Shown here: positions 12,324 through 23,992 of the stretch, piece by piece
How positions within the stretch are numbered: position 1 is the stretch's first letter
Layout of the letters: every line of letters begins with the position of its first letter
Origin: Pyrenopolyporus hunteri
Taxonomy: Eukaryota > Ascomycota > Sordariomycetes > Xylariales > Hypoxylaceae
Length of the DNA: 64,000 nucleotides
Assembly (NCBI GenBank): GCA_902806595.1
Contig: CADCXC010000040.1
Coordinates: 124,001 to 188,000 of the forward strand
Direction: 5' to 3'
The notes under the pieces: model-generated
Told to the model about the DNA's origin: nothing
Databases searched by the model: none
The model's input: only the letters and a program-made list of their open reading frames with translations
Translations under genes and position numbers: made by a program

Positions 12324-14292
12324 ATGGCGACAGTCGCAAAGAACGAAGGCGGATCGGCGCCTCACAACGCCCGCGAAGAGGCAATCGTGGACGAATCCAA
12401 CCTCCACCCTCCGCACCATGGCATGTCGGCCGGGGAGTACTTGGCTACGCGTATCTCCACGCTGAAGCCTCCTATGGCGAAAGCGCCCAACCCGATCCGC
12501 TTGGTTAGAATGCTGGATCGCCATCAATGGACCTTCTTCGGCGTCGCATTTTGGGCTTGGGTACGTCTACTCTACCGAATCTCCCTCTTGGCTACGCGCT
12601 GGGCTGACTGCTTGTATGGATATGCAGACCTGGGACGCTTTCGATTTCTTCACCGTCTCGTTAACCGCCGGGGACTTGGCCGAGGAATTCGACAGGTCCA
12701 TCACCGACATAACCTGGGGCATCACCCTCGTCCTGATGTTCCGATCTGTCGGCTCCATCATCTTCGGGGTCGCGTCTGATCGGTACGGTCGGAAATGGCC
12801 CTTCATAGTGAACAATTTCCTCTTTATCGTGCTGGAATTAGTAAGTCGTACAATATCCACAGTCATGCCTCTCACATTCCCCGGAAATCAATGGACGGCC
12901 CCAGCCCCAGCCCCGTCCCCAGAAACCGACTCGTCTCCCTAATCTAGGGATGCCAATCTCCTTCCCACAGCTTGGCGATGCTTGGCGCAGCGTTGGCAAA
13001 AGCTTCGCTTCGTCGTGATTATCGCGCAGCTCCTCAGCATATTTTCCCTCCTCTTTCATTCTATTTTCCTTCTTTTTTTTTTTTTTTTTTTTTTTTTTTT
13101 GTCAAATTCCGATAGTGTGAATAATGCGTTAGACTGGTAAAGGCCGACCTGCTGACCCGCAACCGGATAGGGAACCGGCTTCTGTAATACGTATGGCGAA
13201 TTCTTGGCCTGCCGCGCCCTCTTCGGAATCGCTATGGGTGGCCTTTACGGAAACGCCGCTGCGACCGCTCTCGAAGACTTACCTAACGAGGCACGAGGTC
13301 TAATGAGCGGTATACTCCAGCAGGGCTATGCGATCGGCTACCTCCTCGCCGCAGCCTTTGCCCGAGGCCTGGTCAACACCACATCCCACGGATGGCGTCC
13401 CTTGTTTTGGTTCGGTGCCGGGCCCCCCGTCATTTTCATTCTCTGGCGTCTCGTTCTACCCGAAACCAGGACGTATATACAGCACCAGGAAGCGCGCCGG
13501 GCCAATGGGAGCATCGGCAAGACTTTCTTAAAGGAAGGCAAAGTCGCTGTCAAGCACCACTGGATGCTACTTACCTACCTGGTCCTTCTTATGGCAGGTT
13601 TCAACTTCATGTCCCACGGTTCTCAGGATCTGTACCCGACCATGTTGAGGAACCAGTTCGGCTTCAATCCTAACCAAGTGACTGTGACCCAAGTTGTTGC
13701 GAATCTAGGAGCCGCGGCCGGAGGAGCTGTCGTGGGCTTCTGCTCGCAGATCTTCGGTCGCCGTCTTAGCATCATCGTTATGTGTATTATCGGGGGCGCC
13801 TTGTTGTATCCGTACACCTTCGTCTCCAATGAAAGAATCATCGCTGCTGCGTTCTTCGAGCAGTTCTGCGTCCAGGGCGCCTGGGGTGTTATTCCCGTGC
13901 ATCTGATGGAGTTATCTCCAGGCGCTTTCCGGACTTTCGTCGTCGGTACCAGCTATCAGCTCGGCAACCTCGTCTCATCGGCCAGTTCCACCATCGAAGC
14001 CACCATTGGAGAGCGCTTCCCACTCCCGCCGAACGGCGAGGTAGAGCGATACGATTATGGCGTTGTTATCTGCATCTTCATGGGTTGCGTGTACGCCTAT
14101 GTGATTTTGCTGACTTTGCTGGGTCCTGAGCACTTGAGTAGGAGCATGGACGTCGGCCACGATGCCGACGCGATCGAGGCAGCTGGCCTGGAGAACGTCA
14201 GTAAAGCTTTACAGCAAAGTGCCCAACCCCGCGAAGCTTCCGCCAGCGAGGACGGCGACGCGGAGAAAGGTACGGTTAGCCACGCCGCTTAG
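12324..14292 (+). CDS. JEN1: JEN-family monocarboxylate/proton symporter (MFS)
   Basis: Predicted 523-aa plasma-membrane permease importing monocarboxylates such as lactate, pyruvate or acetate with protons. Exons: 12,324-12,560, 12,628-12,840, 13,171-14,292; both introns are phase 0. The family signature NxxS/THxS/TQDxxxT is present as NFMSHGSQDLYPT at about residues 295-307. TWDAFDFFTVSL begins exon 2, MFS loop motif DRYGRK follows, and LACRALFGIAMGG opens the next helices. About 12 hydrophobic segments fit the usual length. The ATG used is followed by a hydrophilic N-terminus typical of the family. Intron 2 is unusually long (330 nt) and holds a run of 28 T. In yeasts JEN genes are repressed by glucose; whether that holds here is not visible. 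JEN1 versus JEN2-type substrate preference (mono- or dicarboxylates) cannot be decided. Confidence 0.92.
13073..13100 (+). repeat. T28 homopolymer inside JEN-like intron 2
   Basis: Twenty-eight uninterrupted T within the 330-nt second intron. The intron still has a GT donor at 12,841, a CTGAC branch-like site near 13,151 and an AG acceptor at 13,169-13,170. The tract and extra length could be an old insertion. Confidence 0.85.
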
Positions 14293-15939
14293 GACTGGGT
14301 CGGTAACAACTAGGGTTAATCTAGGAGGGCGTACACAAAAGCCGAGAAGTGGCGGGCTAACATTAGGTACACTTTCTGGGGCGGTCGTAACGAGCTTACG
14401 TGACAGTAACTGCAGCCGATTATTCTCTGCTGGTGACTCCGAAGCGTGCGATGATGATAATAACCTTTTTTTTATTCCCCTCAAGGGCTTGGTCACCGAC
14501 GTCAAAGGGCCGCATGGATTTTGTATATGAATGGACGACAGGGTAATGAAGGACTTCGTTTTGTTAAGATACCACAGATATTTGGGCGATATGGGGTAGC
14601 GATAGTTGAGGACGTGCCCCCGGATTCGCTTGGGCACGATCACAATCGATATTACTCGACTTAAGCAAAATGACCGCCCGTCTCAAGGCGCGTGAACCGA
14701 CTAGGATTTTACCTTTCCTATGTATGCTCCGTTGAGGTACTACAAGTAAACGGAGACGTCGTCCGATAATTCGCGCCATGTGGGATAGGGTTGCATGCGC
14801 CTCCCTTTTAGTCACATGTACAACGGATACTGTCTTGGGCAGCGAGAACATAAGTGTAATTGTATGACCGTGGTCCTCTTGGCTTCGAATACCGGATGTG
14901 CTCGTCGCCGAATGACGGGCGTAGGTTTTCGGCCGAACAGAGCCGGAGGACTGTGAGACCTACTCTCCTGAACAGCAAGTGGTCGAAACGCAATCTTACC
15001 CGTCGCATTTCCCTTGATTCGAGGCTCGGCGCCCAGAAGTAGGCCATTATCATCCGCTCGAGGGTCGAGATAAGGAGTGGTAATGGGCACCTAATTGATT
15101 GGCTGCCCCCTAGGAGTTGCCGATAGGCATGCATCCCAGTGTCGGAATGGCATGATGAGCACCTCAACTCGAATTTCCTAACCATAATCCGAGGCCATGT
15201 AATATCGTATAATTACTCGTAGCACATTGCCAAGCCGAGGGTGTGTTCCGTAGGGTATTTGTCTAATCTTTTTGTTGGCCTAGGAAACGGGCGAGGCGCC
15301 GCTAGATGCGTTATGGGGACGTTCGAAATCAATATTTGAATTAGTTCTTCCGTGGGCCCCCTTCCGGTCACGAAGCCGGGCTCCTAGAGAAAAGAATCTC
15401 CATAGCGCTTTGCTATATCTCGCTCTAGAAGCGTGATTCGCGCTTCTAAGATTCTAAGGATTTACATCTTCCGCACTGCGGCAACAACCGAAAACCCTGA
15501 ATTCTACCAAGAGTCGTTGTAAGGATTAACACTGCCTACCTTTTGGGGGTATGTGAAGATAAGTACGATGACTTAACTAGACTCGAAACGTAGGTATTTA
15601 CAAGTGTTTAAATGGCCCTTTGGCGGCAACAGTATGTGTCCGCGGTATCCAAAGTATTCTACGTTGACATATATATGTAATGGCTTGTGTTTTTGAGTTT
15701 GGATAGGTTGATGAGCGAGCAAGACAGGTTTTTTCCCTCCTTTTCTTGGATTTCACATTGACGTCATACCAATCCCCCCCCCTTTAGCTATAAACCGGCC
15801 TCGACTTGTTTGAGGACCTGTTTATCTACCTGCAATACTTCTTTTTTTTTTATTAACCCGCGATCAATGTATTCCCAAACCTCTGTACCACTCGATTAAT
15901 AATTCTCATATCCGGTCTTAAGTGCACCTCGTGTTAGTT
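14293..15939. other. Intergenic region
   Basis: About 1.65 kb between two plus-strand genes. Small overlapping frames on both strands near 14,560-15,190 show no recognisable domain or splice pattern. A C run near 15,774-15,782 and a T run near 15,842 precede the next gene. No gene or RNA seen. Confidence 0.55.
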
Positions 15940-17700
15940 ATGGATATTGACGTCCCCGGCATCGTCAACGCCGCCATGCCGAACCGTGGGAATGGGAACG
16001 TTGGGATCATCTCAACAAACAGCGGACCAGGCCATAATGACCCTGGATTCCTCTCCAGCGACTTCCCTCGGTCGCCCCCGAAATTGTATATAACCGCGGA
16101 GAGCGATGAATTCGATCAAATAACACTGAGGGAATGGAAGGACGAAGGCTTCGACATCGAGTACATCCCTACGGGCGACAGCGACGATGAATACAAAATG
16201 AAGTTAGAGTCGTTAAGTAGGACCAATTTAGGTCCCTGCGAAACTTACGGCATCGTTGGTATGCTCCCGGTCTAGACGCATTAAGACGCCCTTCAATAGT
16301 CCCAAGGTTTCCCTCCCCCAAAATTATCACGCACTTACATACCGACCATATATCATATTCTAACGTTCAATCCAGCGTACGGGGACGCCGCTAGCGTTTG
16401 CTTAGAACATTTTCATATACTAGATAATAACCCCGAGTTCAAGCTCTGTTGTATCATTGCATATTATCCCACACGGATCCCCGACCCACGTACTAAGTTT
16501 CCAGGTGGCATTGAAGTGCTCGTTCACCTCGCCGCCGGCGAAGAGGTCGGCATAGTAAAGCAAACACAGATGATCGGGATCCAGGGGAAGAAAAGGACTA
16601 CGAGGAGGAGGATTGAGCGAGGCATAGGTGTCGGCGGGACGCTGCAATTGGGCTATCCGGGCTATACGTATAATGCAAGACCTGGGTTCGCAGAACGCGA
16701 CCTGGACGAATTTGATAGAGTCAGTGCAGAGCTTAGCTGGAGCAGGAGCCTGGCAACGGCACGGAAAGCGTTTCGGAGATACGCAGACCTGGAAGGGGTG
16801 CTTGACCGGAACCTCGAAGGTGAGTTTTTTTTTTTTTTTTTAAAAAAAAAAAGGGAGAGGAACATACCCCGGATCCCTCTAATTCACGGACGGATGTCTC
16901 TTCTATATAGATAGAGAGACGATGAGAGAAGAGTTGCAAAAATAAGCTGATTTCATATTCGCTAACGTTATCTTTCTATTCCGTATCTAGGTAAATTCTA
17001 CGCGCGCCATCTGCAGGAGACCCTGTCCACTTATTCAGCTCAGAAAGACCCCCACGTAACCTATGTTCCTACTTTGACGGGGGGTATCGGCTCTGAAGAG
17101 CTTCATAGGTTCTATTCCGAGTTTTTCATTGATCGGAATCCTCCATCTATGAAACTCACCTTGCTTTCCCGCACGATCGGTGCCGACCGTGTTGTAGACG
17201 AGCTGCATGTTTCTTTCAAGCATACGCAAGAAATGCCCTGGATACTCCCAGGGATACCGCCAAGTAATAAGAAAGTGGAGATCCCCGTGGTAAGCATCGT
17301 GACCCTGCGAGGAGGGAGACTATACCACGAGCACGTTTACTGGGATCAGGCTAGCGTGTTGACGCAAGTCGGCTTGCTGGATCCAAAGACTATACCGCCG
17401 AAAGCTAGTGAGAAGGGAGTCGAGCGGCTGCCTATATTTGGAAGAGAAGCGGCCAGGCGAGTTCTAGTGGGCTACGACGATGGTGATGAGGGGGAGGCCA
17501 CAAACGTCCTGATACCCGAATGGGATGACGACGCCGGTGACGACGCCGGTGACACCGCAGGTGAGGGCGGCAAGAGCGAAAGCGCCAAGGGCAAAGAAAA
17601 AAGAACAGATAAGCAAGCCGGAGGATTGGAGGACAGGTCACCTCAGCAGCCGACGCCAAGTCAAACACAGCATGACGAAGTGGAAGGGCAGGGCGAATGA
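15940..17700 (+). CDS. Dienelactone hydrolase-like / NTF2-like fusion protein
   Basis: Predicted 490 aa. Exons: 15,940-16,258, 16,376-16,819, 16,991-17,700. The ATG at 15,940 begins MDIDVPGIVNAA; a GTG six codons upstream was not used. Residues about 30-250 resemble fungal proteins annotated as carboxymethylenebutenolidase (alpha/beta-hydrolase fold). Residues about 275-385 form an NTF2/SnoaL-like domain (FYSEFF, RTIG, VDELHVSFKHTQ, HEHVYWDQASVLTQ). The tail is acidic and Gln/Lys-rich. The usual nucleophile elbow (GxCxGG) is replaced by VAYGDAA, and the residue before the GFAER motif is Pro where active dienelactone hydrolases have the catalytic His, so it may be a non-catalytic or divergent member. 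Intron 2 (171 nt) contains a T17/A11 hairpin-like tract. The gene is well supported; its biochemical role is not known. Confidence 0.85.
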
Positions 17701-19390
17701 CGAGACATTTTCTATGCACCGTCTAATGAGAAGATAGCCCAACTGCCATTAGGAGATATTATCAATTGATCTTGACCTGCGTGAGCTCCATCGTATCAAC
17801 CTAGGTAGTGGTGATATATGCTCCTAGCCGCTTATTTTGGGCCTCAGGTCGTACATATCGTTTGTCGTCTTAGCACCGCAGCCTGGGGGCGTATCTCCCA
17901 TACAGTACCTAAGTTACGCGGAAACGCGAGTAATATCCCCATTACTTCGACAAAACCCAGCTTCTTCAGAGACATTCCTAAGAGACACAGATATAACTTC
18001 AGAATGAGACCTTGCACAACCCCCTATTGCTAGTGTATCAAATGGTACCTACTATACAGCTGTTTCCTCGCCAAATCGGGATAACACAGCTTATATCCTG
18101 TTGAATTATGCGCAAAGACGATACAGTTAGTGGCGAGTTGTGCGAGTCTTTTTTTTTTCTTTTTTTTTTCGCACGACTGTATTGTACACTGAAAGTTTAG
18201 GAAGCCATCTGGGCTGTCCCGGCGCGGCGAGCGCCCTTTCGTAAGCTTCGAGGTGAATGCACTAAGGAGGTGCGGTGTCGTATCTTAAGATACCTATAAC
18301 GCTAAGGATCTTCTGATGTAGAGGAGTATCGTACGTAAGGGAGAGAATAGGGAATGATCTTAAGCCAACCGTGCTTTCGCATTTTAGCATTGATTTTATT
18401 ATCTGAATTTCCCGATTCGTTGAAGTGTCCCAACAAGTATTTTCCGTCAGGTTATAATATACACGGAGCGGGGTTCCGACTTAGAATCCCGTATATAGAA
18501 CCCGTCAGCCGCATCAAGCATCACGCCAGGGGTGGCCTCGACCTCAATATCCATCTCTTGGTCGGGGGGTCGGAGCCATCTCGCCCGGTTCTGTGAGCGC
18601 CCTGAACGAATTGAACGAATAAGGCGTTTCTCAAAACAAATACAGAATCGGAACATCAAGCAACGTCCAGGCAGCCCAGGGTAGACCAACTACCGCGATG
18701 AATCGTACCGGATCGGCAGGGGTTGGCGGGTTTCCGACTAGGTTGTGGGAGGGATCTTGTTTTATAACCCTGGTGATCCGCGCTCCTCGGGTCCGTCGCC
18801 CGCTCGAGACGCATTGGAGCTGTCGAGTCTCTGCAAGACGGAACACTCGAAAGGTGAAGATCAATCGCACTGATACGCCAAGATGGTGGCACTATGTACG
18901 TTTCCTCCTGGCTGATGTCTCTGACAAGACGCACAACATTCCGTCTGGTCCCCCGGCTCCTTTTTTGCTGGCTGTATTCGCCTCGTTGGCCACAAGGCCG
19001 AAACAGCAACAGGTTTCTCGGGATCTGGTGTATCTAACCCTCGCGCCTACGGCTGAGTACCTACCTATCTATCGGACGATCAAGTGCTTAACATAGGAAT
19101 AACCAGGTCGTCTCCACAGCGAACGCGCCATGGACGATTACCAACTGCCATCTGCGCGCGACTTGATCATCCCAAGGTCATTCGAATAAGTATCAAATGT
19201 ATCGACGTCAATTATGGCCGTTTCTTTCCCTTTGCCCTCACCTCCTCTCTCTATTTAGTCTTCACTTCTTTAGCTAGACGCTGCCGGCAGTGTCCTATTA
19301 CCCTTTATCCTTCTTATTCATTTCTCTTCGCCTCTTGTATTTTATAGACACGTTTTCTCTTCTTCGTCAGCGTCTTTTCATCGCTTCAAG
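17701..19390. other. Intergenic region
   Basis: About 1.7 kb. It contains a T/C-rich tract near 18,150-18,170 and pyrimidine-rich sequence from about 19,225 up to the next ATG, the usual look of a fungal promoter. Frames at 18,354-19,096 show no domain. No gene seen. Confidence 0.55.
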
Positions 19391-21243
19391 ATGGGTATCG
19401 GGATACTCGAAGACATGCATATGAATAGGCCACCGGGCACTTCGAAGCTTGGGGAGAATCGGGGCCCGTCCGTCGATGCAGGTTCGTTATGGGAACTTTA
19501 TCTACTAATGCATTCTATCGAAACTAAGAATCACCCCTCTTAGCAGGAATCGACGACGTGAAAAAGGATGGGAACATCATCTTGGTTCCGCAGCCGAGCG
19601 ACTCGCCGAATGATCCGCTCAACGTCAGTAGATTTTTTTCTTTTCTTTTTTTTTTAAACGGACAGGACGCCTTGCAGTTAGTGAACTAACGGGAAAAATG
19701 TAGTGGTCGATGCCATGGAAGAACACGATCATGCTCGTTCTCGCATTCAGCTCCGGCGTCACAACGTCGTAAGTCACCTCGAAAAGGAAAAGTAATAATG
19801 TCAAAATACGCAGACAGCCTAATTTAAACAGGCTGGGTCCAATGATCTCTCCCGGGTTGGTAATTATTAGCCAGCAGTTTAAAGTCGACCTCGATACCGT
19901 CTCTGCCTTTATGGTCGGGTCTATCCTTCTATTCACTGGCGCGGTCACCTTCTTTACAGCCTCGGGGGCAAACATATGGGGGAAGAGACCTTTTTTCGTA
20001 ATTTCAACGGTATTATTATTGATATCTAACGTCTGGGGCACTTTCGCCGACGTGAGTTACGTCCCTTAACGCTCTGATTCTCCTTTGCTAAAGCAGAAGG
20101 CAGTCTTTCCCTTCGTTAGCCGCTATGCGTATTTTTCAGGGAATCGCCTCGGCCCCATTGGAAACTCTAGTTACGTCCACGGTATCGGATTTATTCTTCG
20201 TTCACCAGAGAGGGTTCCGTCTCTCGCTCTGGGGGGTGATGCTGGGGTCGGGCGTCCTACTTGGCCAGATCATCTCCGGCTTCATCATCCAGTCACTCGG
20301 GATTTCCGGCGCTTTCGGCGTCAGCGCTCTCATCTTCTGCTTACTCTTACCCCTTATGTATTTCGTCGTCGTCGAGACCACGTACACAAAATCGCGGGCC
20401 CCTAAGGCTGAGGAGAAGCGCCCGGATTCACGCGCATCGTCTGTGGAAATCAAGGAGATCAAGGATCTCGAGGGTTACGACCCAGCTAGCGAGCCGAAAG
20501 AATCCTACAAGAGCCAGCTTCGCCTTTTCCGCGGAAGATTGTCTGATGAGTCCTTTTGGAAGGGCGTTATCAAACCCTTCCCCCTGATTTGTTTCCCCGC
20601 CGTCGTCTTCTCGACACTCGTTTACGCGTCCTTCTTCTGTTGGCTCTTGATGATTGGCGTGCTTTCGGTTACTATTTTCTCTGCGCCACCGTACAACTTA
20701 AACCCGGCACAGATTGGACTTACCAATATCCCCCTAGCGATAGCTGCGCTCATCTTCTCACCGCTTTCCGGGTGGATGGCGGATGCAATTCCGGTCTGGA
20801 TGGCGAAGCGCAACGACGGCATTTTCGAACCCGAATTCCGTCTGGTTCTCATGCTCATCGCCGTGCCCTTCTCTACAGCGGGCTTTATCGGATTCGGCAT
20901 AGCCGTCGCCAAAGGCCTCCCCCTAACTTGGTGTCTAGTATGGGTCACGATGCATTCCATAGCCGTCCCCTTCGCCTCCCAAGCCTCAATTAGCTACGTA
21001 ATCGACTGTCATACGAAAGACGCTAACCAGGCGTTCGTGACTATCAACTTCGTCAAAGCTCTTATGAGCTTTGCTGCTTCGACGGTTGCAAATGGACTGC
21101 TTGCTAGGTTTGGACCGAAAACCCTGTTCATTGGGATCGCGATGCTGAACCTGGGGATCAGCCTCCTTACCATCCCTAGCTACATTTACGGCAAGAGGCT
21201 AAGGAGCTGGGTGGCGAGGAGCGAATGGGCCAAGAAAATTTAA
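19391..21243 (+). CDS. MFS transporter, DHA1/HOL1-like
   Basis: Predicted 530-aa, 12-TM major facilitator permease of the fungal drug:H+ antiporter-1 type related to HOL1-like proteins. Exons: 19,391-19,481, 19,547-19,623, 19,704-19,768, 19,832-20,051, 20,104-21,243. Diagnostic stretches are NDPLNWSMPWKN before TM1, ANIWGKRPFF in the TM2-3 loop (motif A) and FQGIASAPLETLV with VSDLFFVHQRG in TM4 and the following loop. A hydrophilic, charged loop follows TM6 (KAEEKRPDSRASSVEIKE). The last acceptor was set at 20,103 rather than 20,096 because only that choice keeps the frame and gives the expected SLAAMRIFQG. Family members export drugs or move small cations; the substrate cannot be predicted. 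The terminal residues end in KKI. Confidence 0.88.
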
Positions 21244-22135
21244 GGGGTACAATAAGAATGCCAACTTTTACCATCGCGTGAGGTACTTATTAACGGGCGG
21301 ACGGGCCGAGACCCTCATCCGGGAGATCAGGGGAAAACTTCTATAAAGGCCAGGTTTGATTCAGTATCCTATGTTATATGATATCGGGTATTGGCTATCC
21401 TGACAGTCACAGGCCAAGGCTCGATATATCCACTTGTTGTCAGTCCAGGTTCCCAATTTTAGCATACTTCTTTTGGAATGCGCACAGCGGATAAGATAGA
21501 ATATCGGTAAACATCGCCCAAAACTCACTGACCCGATACTACTCCTAAACCTTAACACCAGAGTTAGTTAACACGTCCTTCTGTGCTATGCTGATAATCA
21601 CCCTGATCTCGGTCCTTGGTCTCCATTGCCTTGATGAGCCAAGCGGGGAAAGTTGAAGTAGTCTAGTATATCCTATTAACAATGCCTAGGTAGGTAGGTA
21701 GGTAGGTAGGTAGGTAGGTAGGTAGGTAGGTAGGTAGGTAGGTAGGTAGGTAGGTAGGTAGGAAAGAATGTATAGCTAAAGTAAATCATAATTCCGCAAT
21801 ACCTTTATATGAAGGACTATGGGGGGGTTCGATAGTAATCCATCCTTTCGTTTCGGTAGGGATGAGCGCACGAGATTATTGCATAGTTCCTCAGTTCCAT
21901 TATGCATAAGATAGAAAACTCGATGTTACTTTAGGACTGGGCCTGGCAAATGTATCGTAATGCTATAGGGTTTGGGGCGTAGGTACAAATAGGTGATCAC
22001 AGCCTCGTGCCACTGACCCATCGCGACCCGGGGGCCGCGCCCGTGACGACGAGGTCCCAGTATTCGGGAGAAACTAAGTCCCGAGGGGAAATAAACCATG
22101 CCTTTGATTATGGGTATCTCAAGGGACGCTTGATG
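21244..22135. other. Intergenic region between convergent genes
   Basis: About 0.9 kb between the 3' ends of the MFS gene (+) and the TRP channel gene (-). Its main feature is a perfect TAGG microsatellite. No gene seen. Confidence 0.6.
21687..21762 (+). repeat. (TAGG)19 microsatellite
   Basis: Nineteen perfect TAGG units, 76 bp. This is not the usual fungal telomere unit (TTAGGG) and sits inside the chromosome, so it is a simple repeat. The same TAGG word builds many of the intergenic palindromes elsewhere in the window. Confidence 0.95.
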
Positions 22136-23992
22136 TCAAATTAAATCTTCACTTCCGGCCTCAGCCTTGCTGTCGAGGCTCTTGCTTAGGGTTTCAAGAA
22201 TCCTCTTGAGCTGATCCACCTCTTCCCTCAGCTTCTTGACTTCCACCACGGCGGGGTCATCCTCGAAGTTAGCTTTGCTTTCGGAAACCTTTTTCGCCCA
22301 ACCTTCACCCTCGAAGTCGACTTCGCCCGCCATTTGTTCCCATTCCTCCTCCGTATCGTCGTCTTCCTCGCCCCTTCTTCTGTTACGGCGAATGTCCTTG
22401 GCCGTCCTGACCTCGAACAAGGCAGCACAGAAGAGCAGGGGGGAGTAGATTATTCCCATCACGATGTCGTTTAATTGTTCATATTGCTTCTTGGGCATCC
22501 ACCATTCGAACGGAATGATTAAGAGGAATATTTCGATCAAGTTGAATGGGGCGATGAATACGTTCTCGTCTGGTGCACGCACAAATTGCATCGTCTTCTG
22601 GGAAAACAGCGCCAGGAACTCGTCGTCGGCGTTTTCGTATATATCCTCGTAGGCACTGTTGTATAGTGCAATGAGTATGTTCAGGAGGATTACCATAACG
22701 ACGAAAGTGAAGAGATAGTAGAGAATGATGCCAAATGGCGGGCTGAAGCGCTCGAACCCGGTAAAATCAGGGCTCTGCATAATGGCATTGGCCATAGCCT
22801 GGAGTATGAAAATAGTGTCTTCTCCGGCCATGTCGTCTGCGTGATCCATCCCAATGAAGGCCTGCAGGAAACCGATGATGACGAAGGCGAGCAAGGCAAA
22901 GAAGATTATGCTTTCTTTCATCATCACCTTGAGCACCACAAGCATCGCGCCAAAGAAGCGGAACGAGTCTAGGTAAAGGAGCAAGCGAGCCCAGAACATA
23001 GGCGAGGTAAAAGCGAGAAAGTTGTAGGATAGCTGGTTGAACTTTTGGCGGGCGCCGTCGTCGGGCGAGTGGCTAAAGGCTACTAGACGCAGAGCAAGGG
23101 AGACCATCAGGAGCGAGTATAGAACATTATTGAATGCGTTCCAGAAACTGAGAATGTGATAGCCGGCTTTGTAGAATTTGGTCAGCTCGTCGAAGATGAA
23201 ACCAAAGGTAAAGACGTAAAGAAGAACCTCGACAAAGTCCAGATCGCCACCAGGGTTAATGGTGTTGATAGCGCCGGTGTAGAGAGCTAGGTAAACAATT
23301 GAGATGATAAGCTGGAAGGCATTTTGGTACATGGGCGCGCGCATGCGGTCAGGATCCAGGTGAGGCAGGAAGGCGGTGTTGTCACGATCTTTGTAATCGA
23401 CGAAGCTCGCAGGGTCGTTCTCATCTTGGACGAGCCAACCTCTCCAAAGATAGTTGATACATTTCTGGTAGCCCGAAGAACCGATCACGCGGAGAGCATG
23501 GAGATCAACAGCCTTCTCCACGACGTTGACGGGTGGGGTGGCCTCGCCGTCGACCATGATGGAGTAACGTTTGAGAAGGACGGACTGAAGCAGATAGGCT
23601 ATGTCGTCCTCGGACTCGATGATCTGTTTCGCGATAACCTCGCAGGCGATGGCGCGGACCTGGTGCAGCTGCGCGTCCCAGAGCTCGACTAGGGCTTGGT
23701 GTTTGAACCAGCGCTTGACGACCAAGAGGCAGAATACCACGCACGAACGATTCTCTGGCCCGCCGGCCTCCTTCGCGGCCTTGATGACCTTGGGGTTGAT
23801 CACCCTGCTATGTGGCTCAGTAATCTGCAACTCTTCGAGTTCGCACGGCACGCATTGTTCGATGAGGTATCGTAGGCGGAGAGCAACCTTGGTAACCTCG
23901 GGAGCTGGAATGGCGGACTCGACCGAGTCGTCTCGATGAACAGGAAGAACTTCATATCGGAAAGTCCGACGTCGGTTAGCCCAAAAGCTCAT
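22136..23992 (-). CDS. YVC1: Vacuolar TRP-type calcium channel (Yvc1/TrpY1-like)
   Basis: Single-exon gene for 618 aa. The start is the ATG at 23,992 (MSFWANRRRTFRYE); an in-frame TTG 10 codons upstream was rejected. A soluble N-terminus (about 1-220) precedes six hydrophobic segments between about 220 and 445. The pore region (about 395-425, ending SPPFGIILYY) is followed by S6 with VVMVILLNILIALYNSAYEDIYEN, close to the fungal TRPY family. The C-terminus has an acidic cluster (EEDDDTEEEWEQ, about 542-553), like the calcium-sensing acidic patch of yeast Yvc1, and a leucine-rich coiled coil (about 585-605). Expected role: calcium-activated, stretch-sensitive release of Ca2+ from the vacuole. 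Upstream DNA (24,027-24,110) is a degenerate GTAG/AAGTAG repeat. Confidence 0.93.
   Translation of the reverse strand: MSFWANRRRTFRYEVLPVHRDDSVESAIPAPEVTKVALRLRYLIEQCVPCELEELQITEPHSRVINPKVIKAAKEAGGPENRSCVVFCLLVVKRWFKHQALVELWDAQLHQVRAIACEVIAKQIIESEDDIAYLLQSVLLKRYSIMVDGEATPPVNVVEKAVDLHALRVIGSSGYQKCINYLWRGWLVQDENDPASFVDYKDRDNTAFLPHLDPDRMRAPMYQNAFQLIISIVYLALYTGAINTINPGGDLDFVEVLLYVFTFGFIFDELTKFYKAGYHILSFWNAFNNVLYSLLMVSLALRLVAFSHSPDDGARQKFNQLSYNFLAFTSPMFWARLLLYLDSFRFFGAMLVVLKVMMKESIIFFALLAFVIIGFLQAFIGMDHADDMAGEDTIFILQAMANAIMQSPDFTGFERFSPPFGIILYYLFTFVVMVILLNILIALYNSAYEDIYENADDEFLALFSQKTMQFVRAPDENVFIAPFNLIEIFLLIIPFEWWMPKKQYEQLNDIVMGIIYSPLLFCAALFEVRTAKDIRRNRRRGEEDDDTEEEWEQMAGEVDFEGEGWAKKVSESKANFEDDPAVVEVKKLREEVDQLKRILETLSKSLDSKAEAGSEDLI

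Noticed and set aside
14808..15185. 125-codon minus-strand frame
   Set aside because: Three overlapping frames on both strands have similar lengths, with no family resemblance; looks like chance.
20085..20405. Alternative acceptor at 20,096 for the DHA1 transporter
   Set aside because: It shifts the frame; the acceptor at 20,103 keeps phase 0 and yields the conserved MRIFQG segment.
21687..21762. Internal telomere repeat
   Set aside because: The unit is TAGG, not TTAGGG, and the array is unique to this gap.
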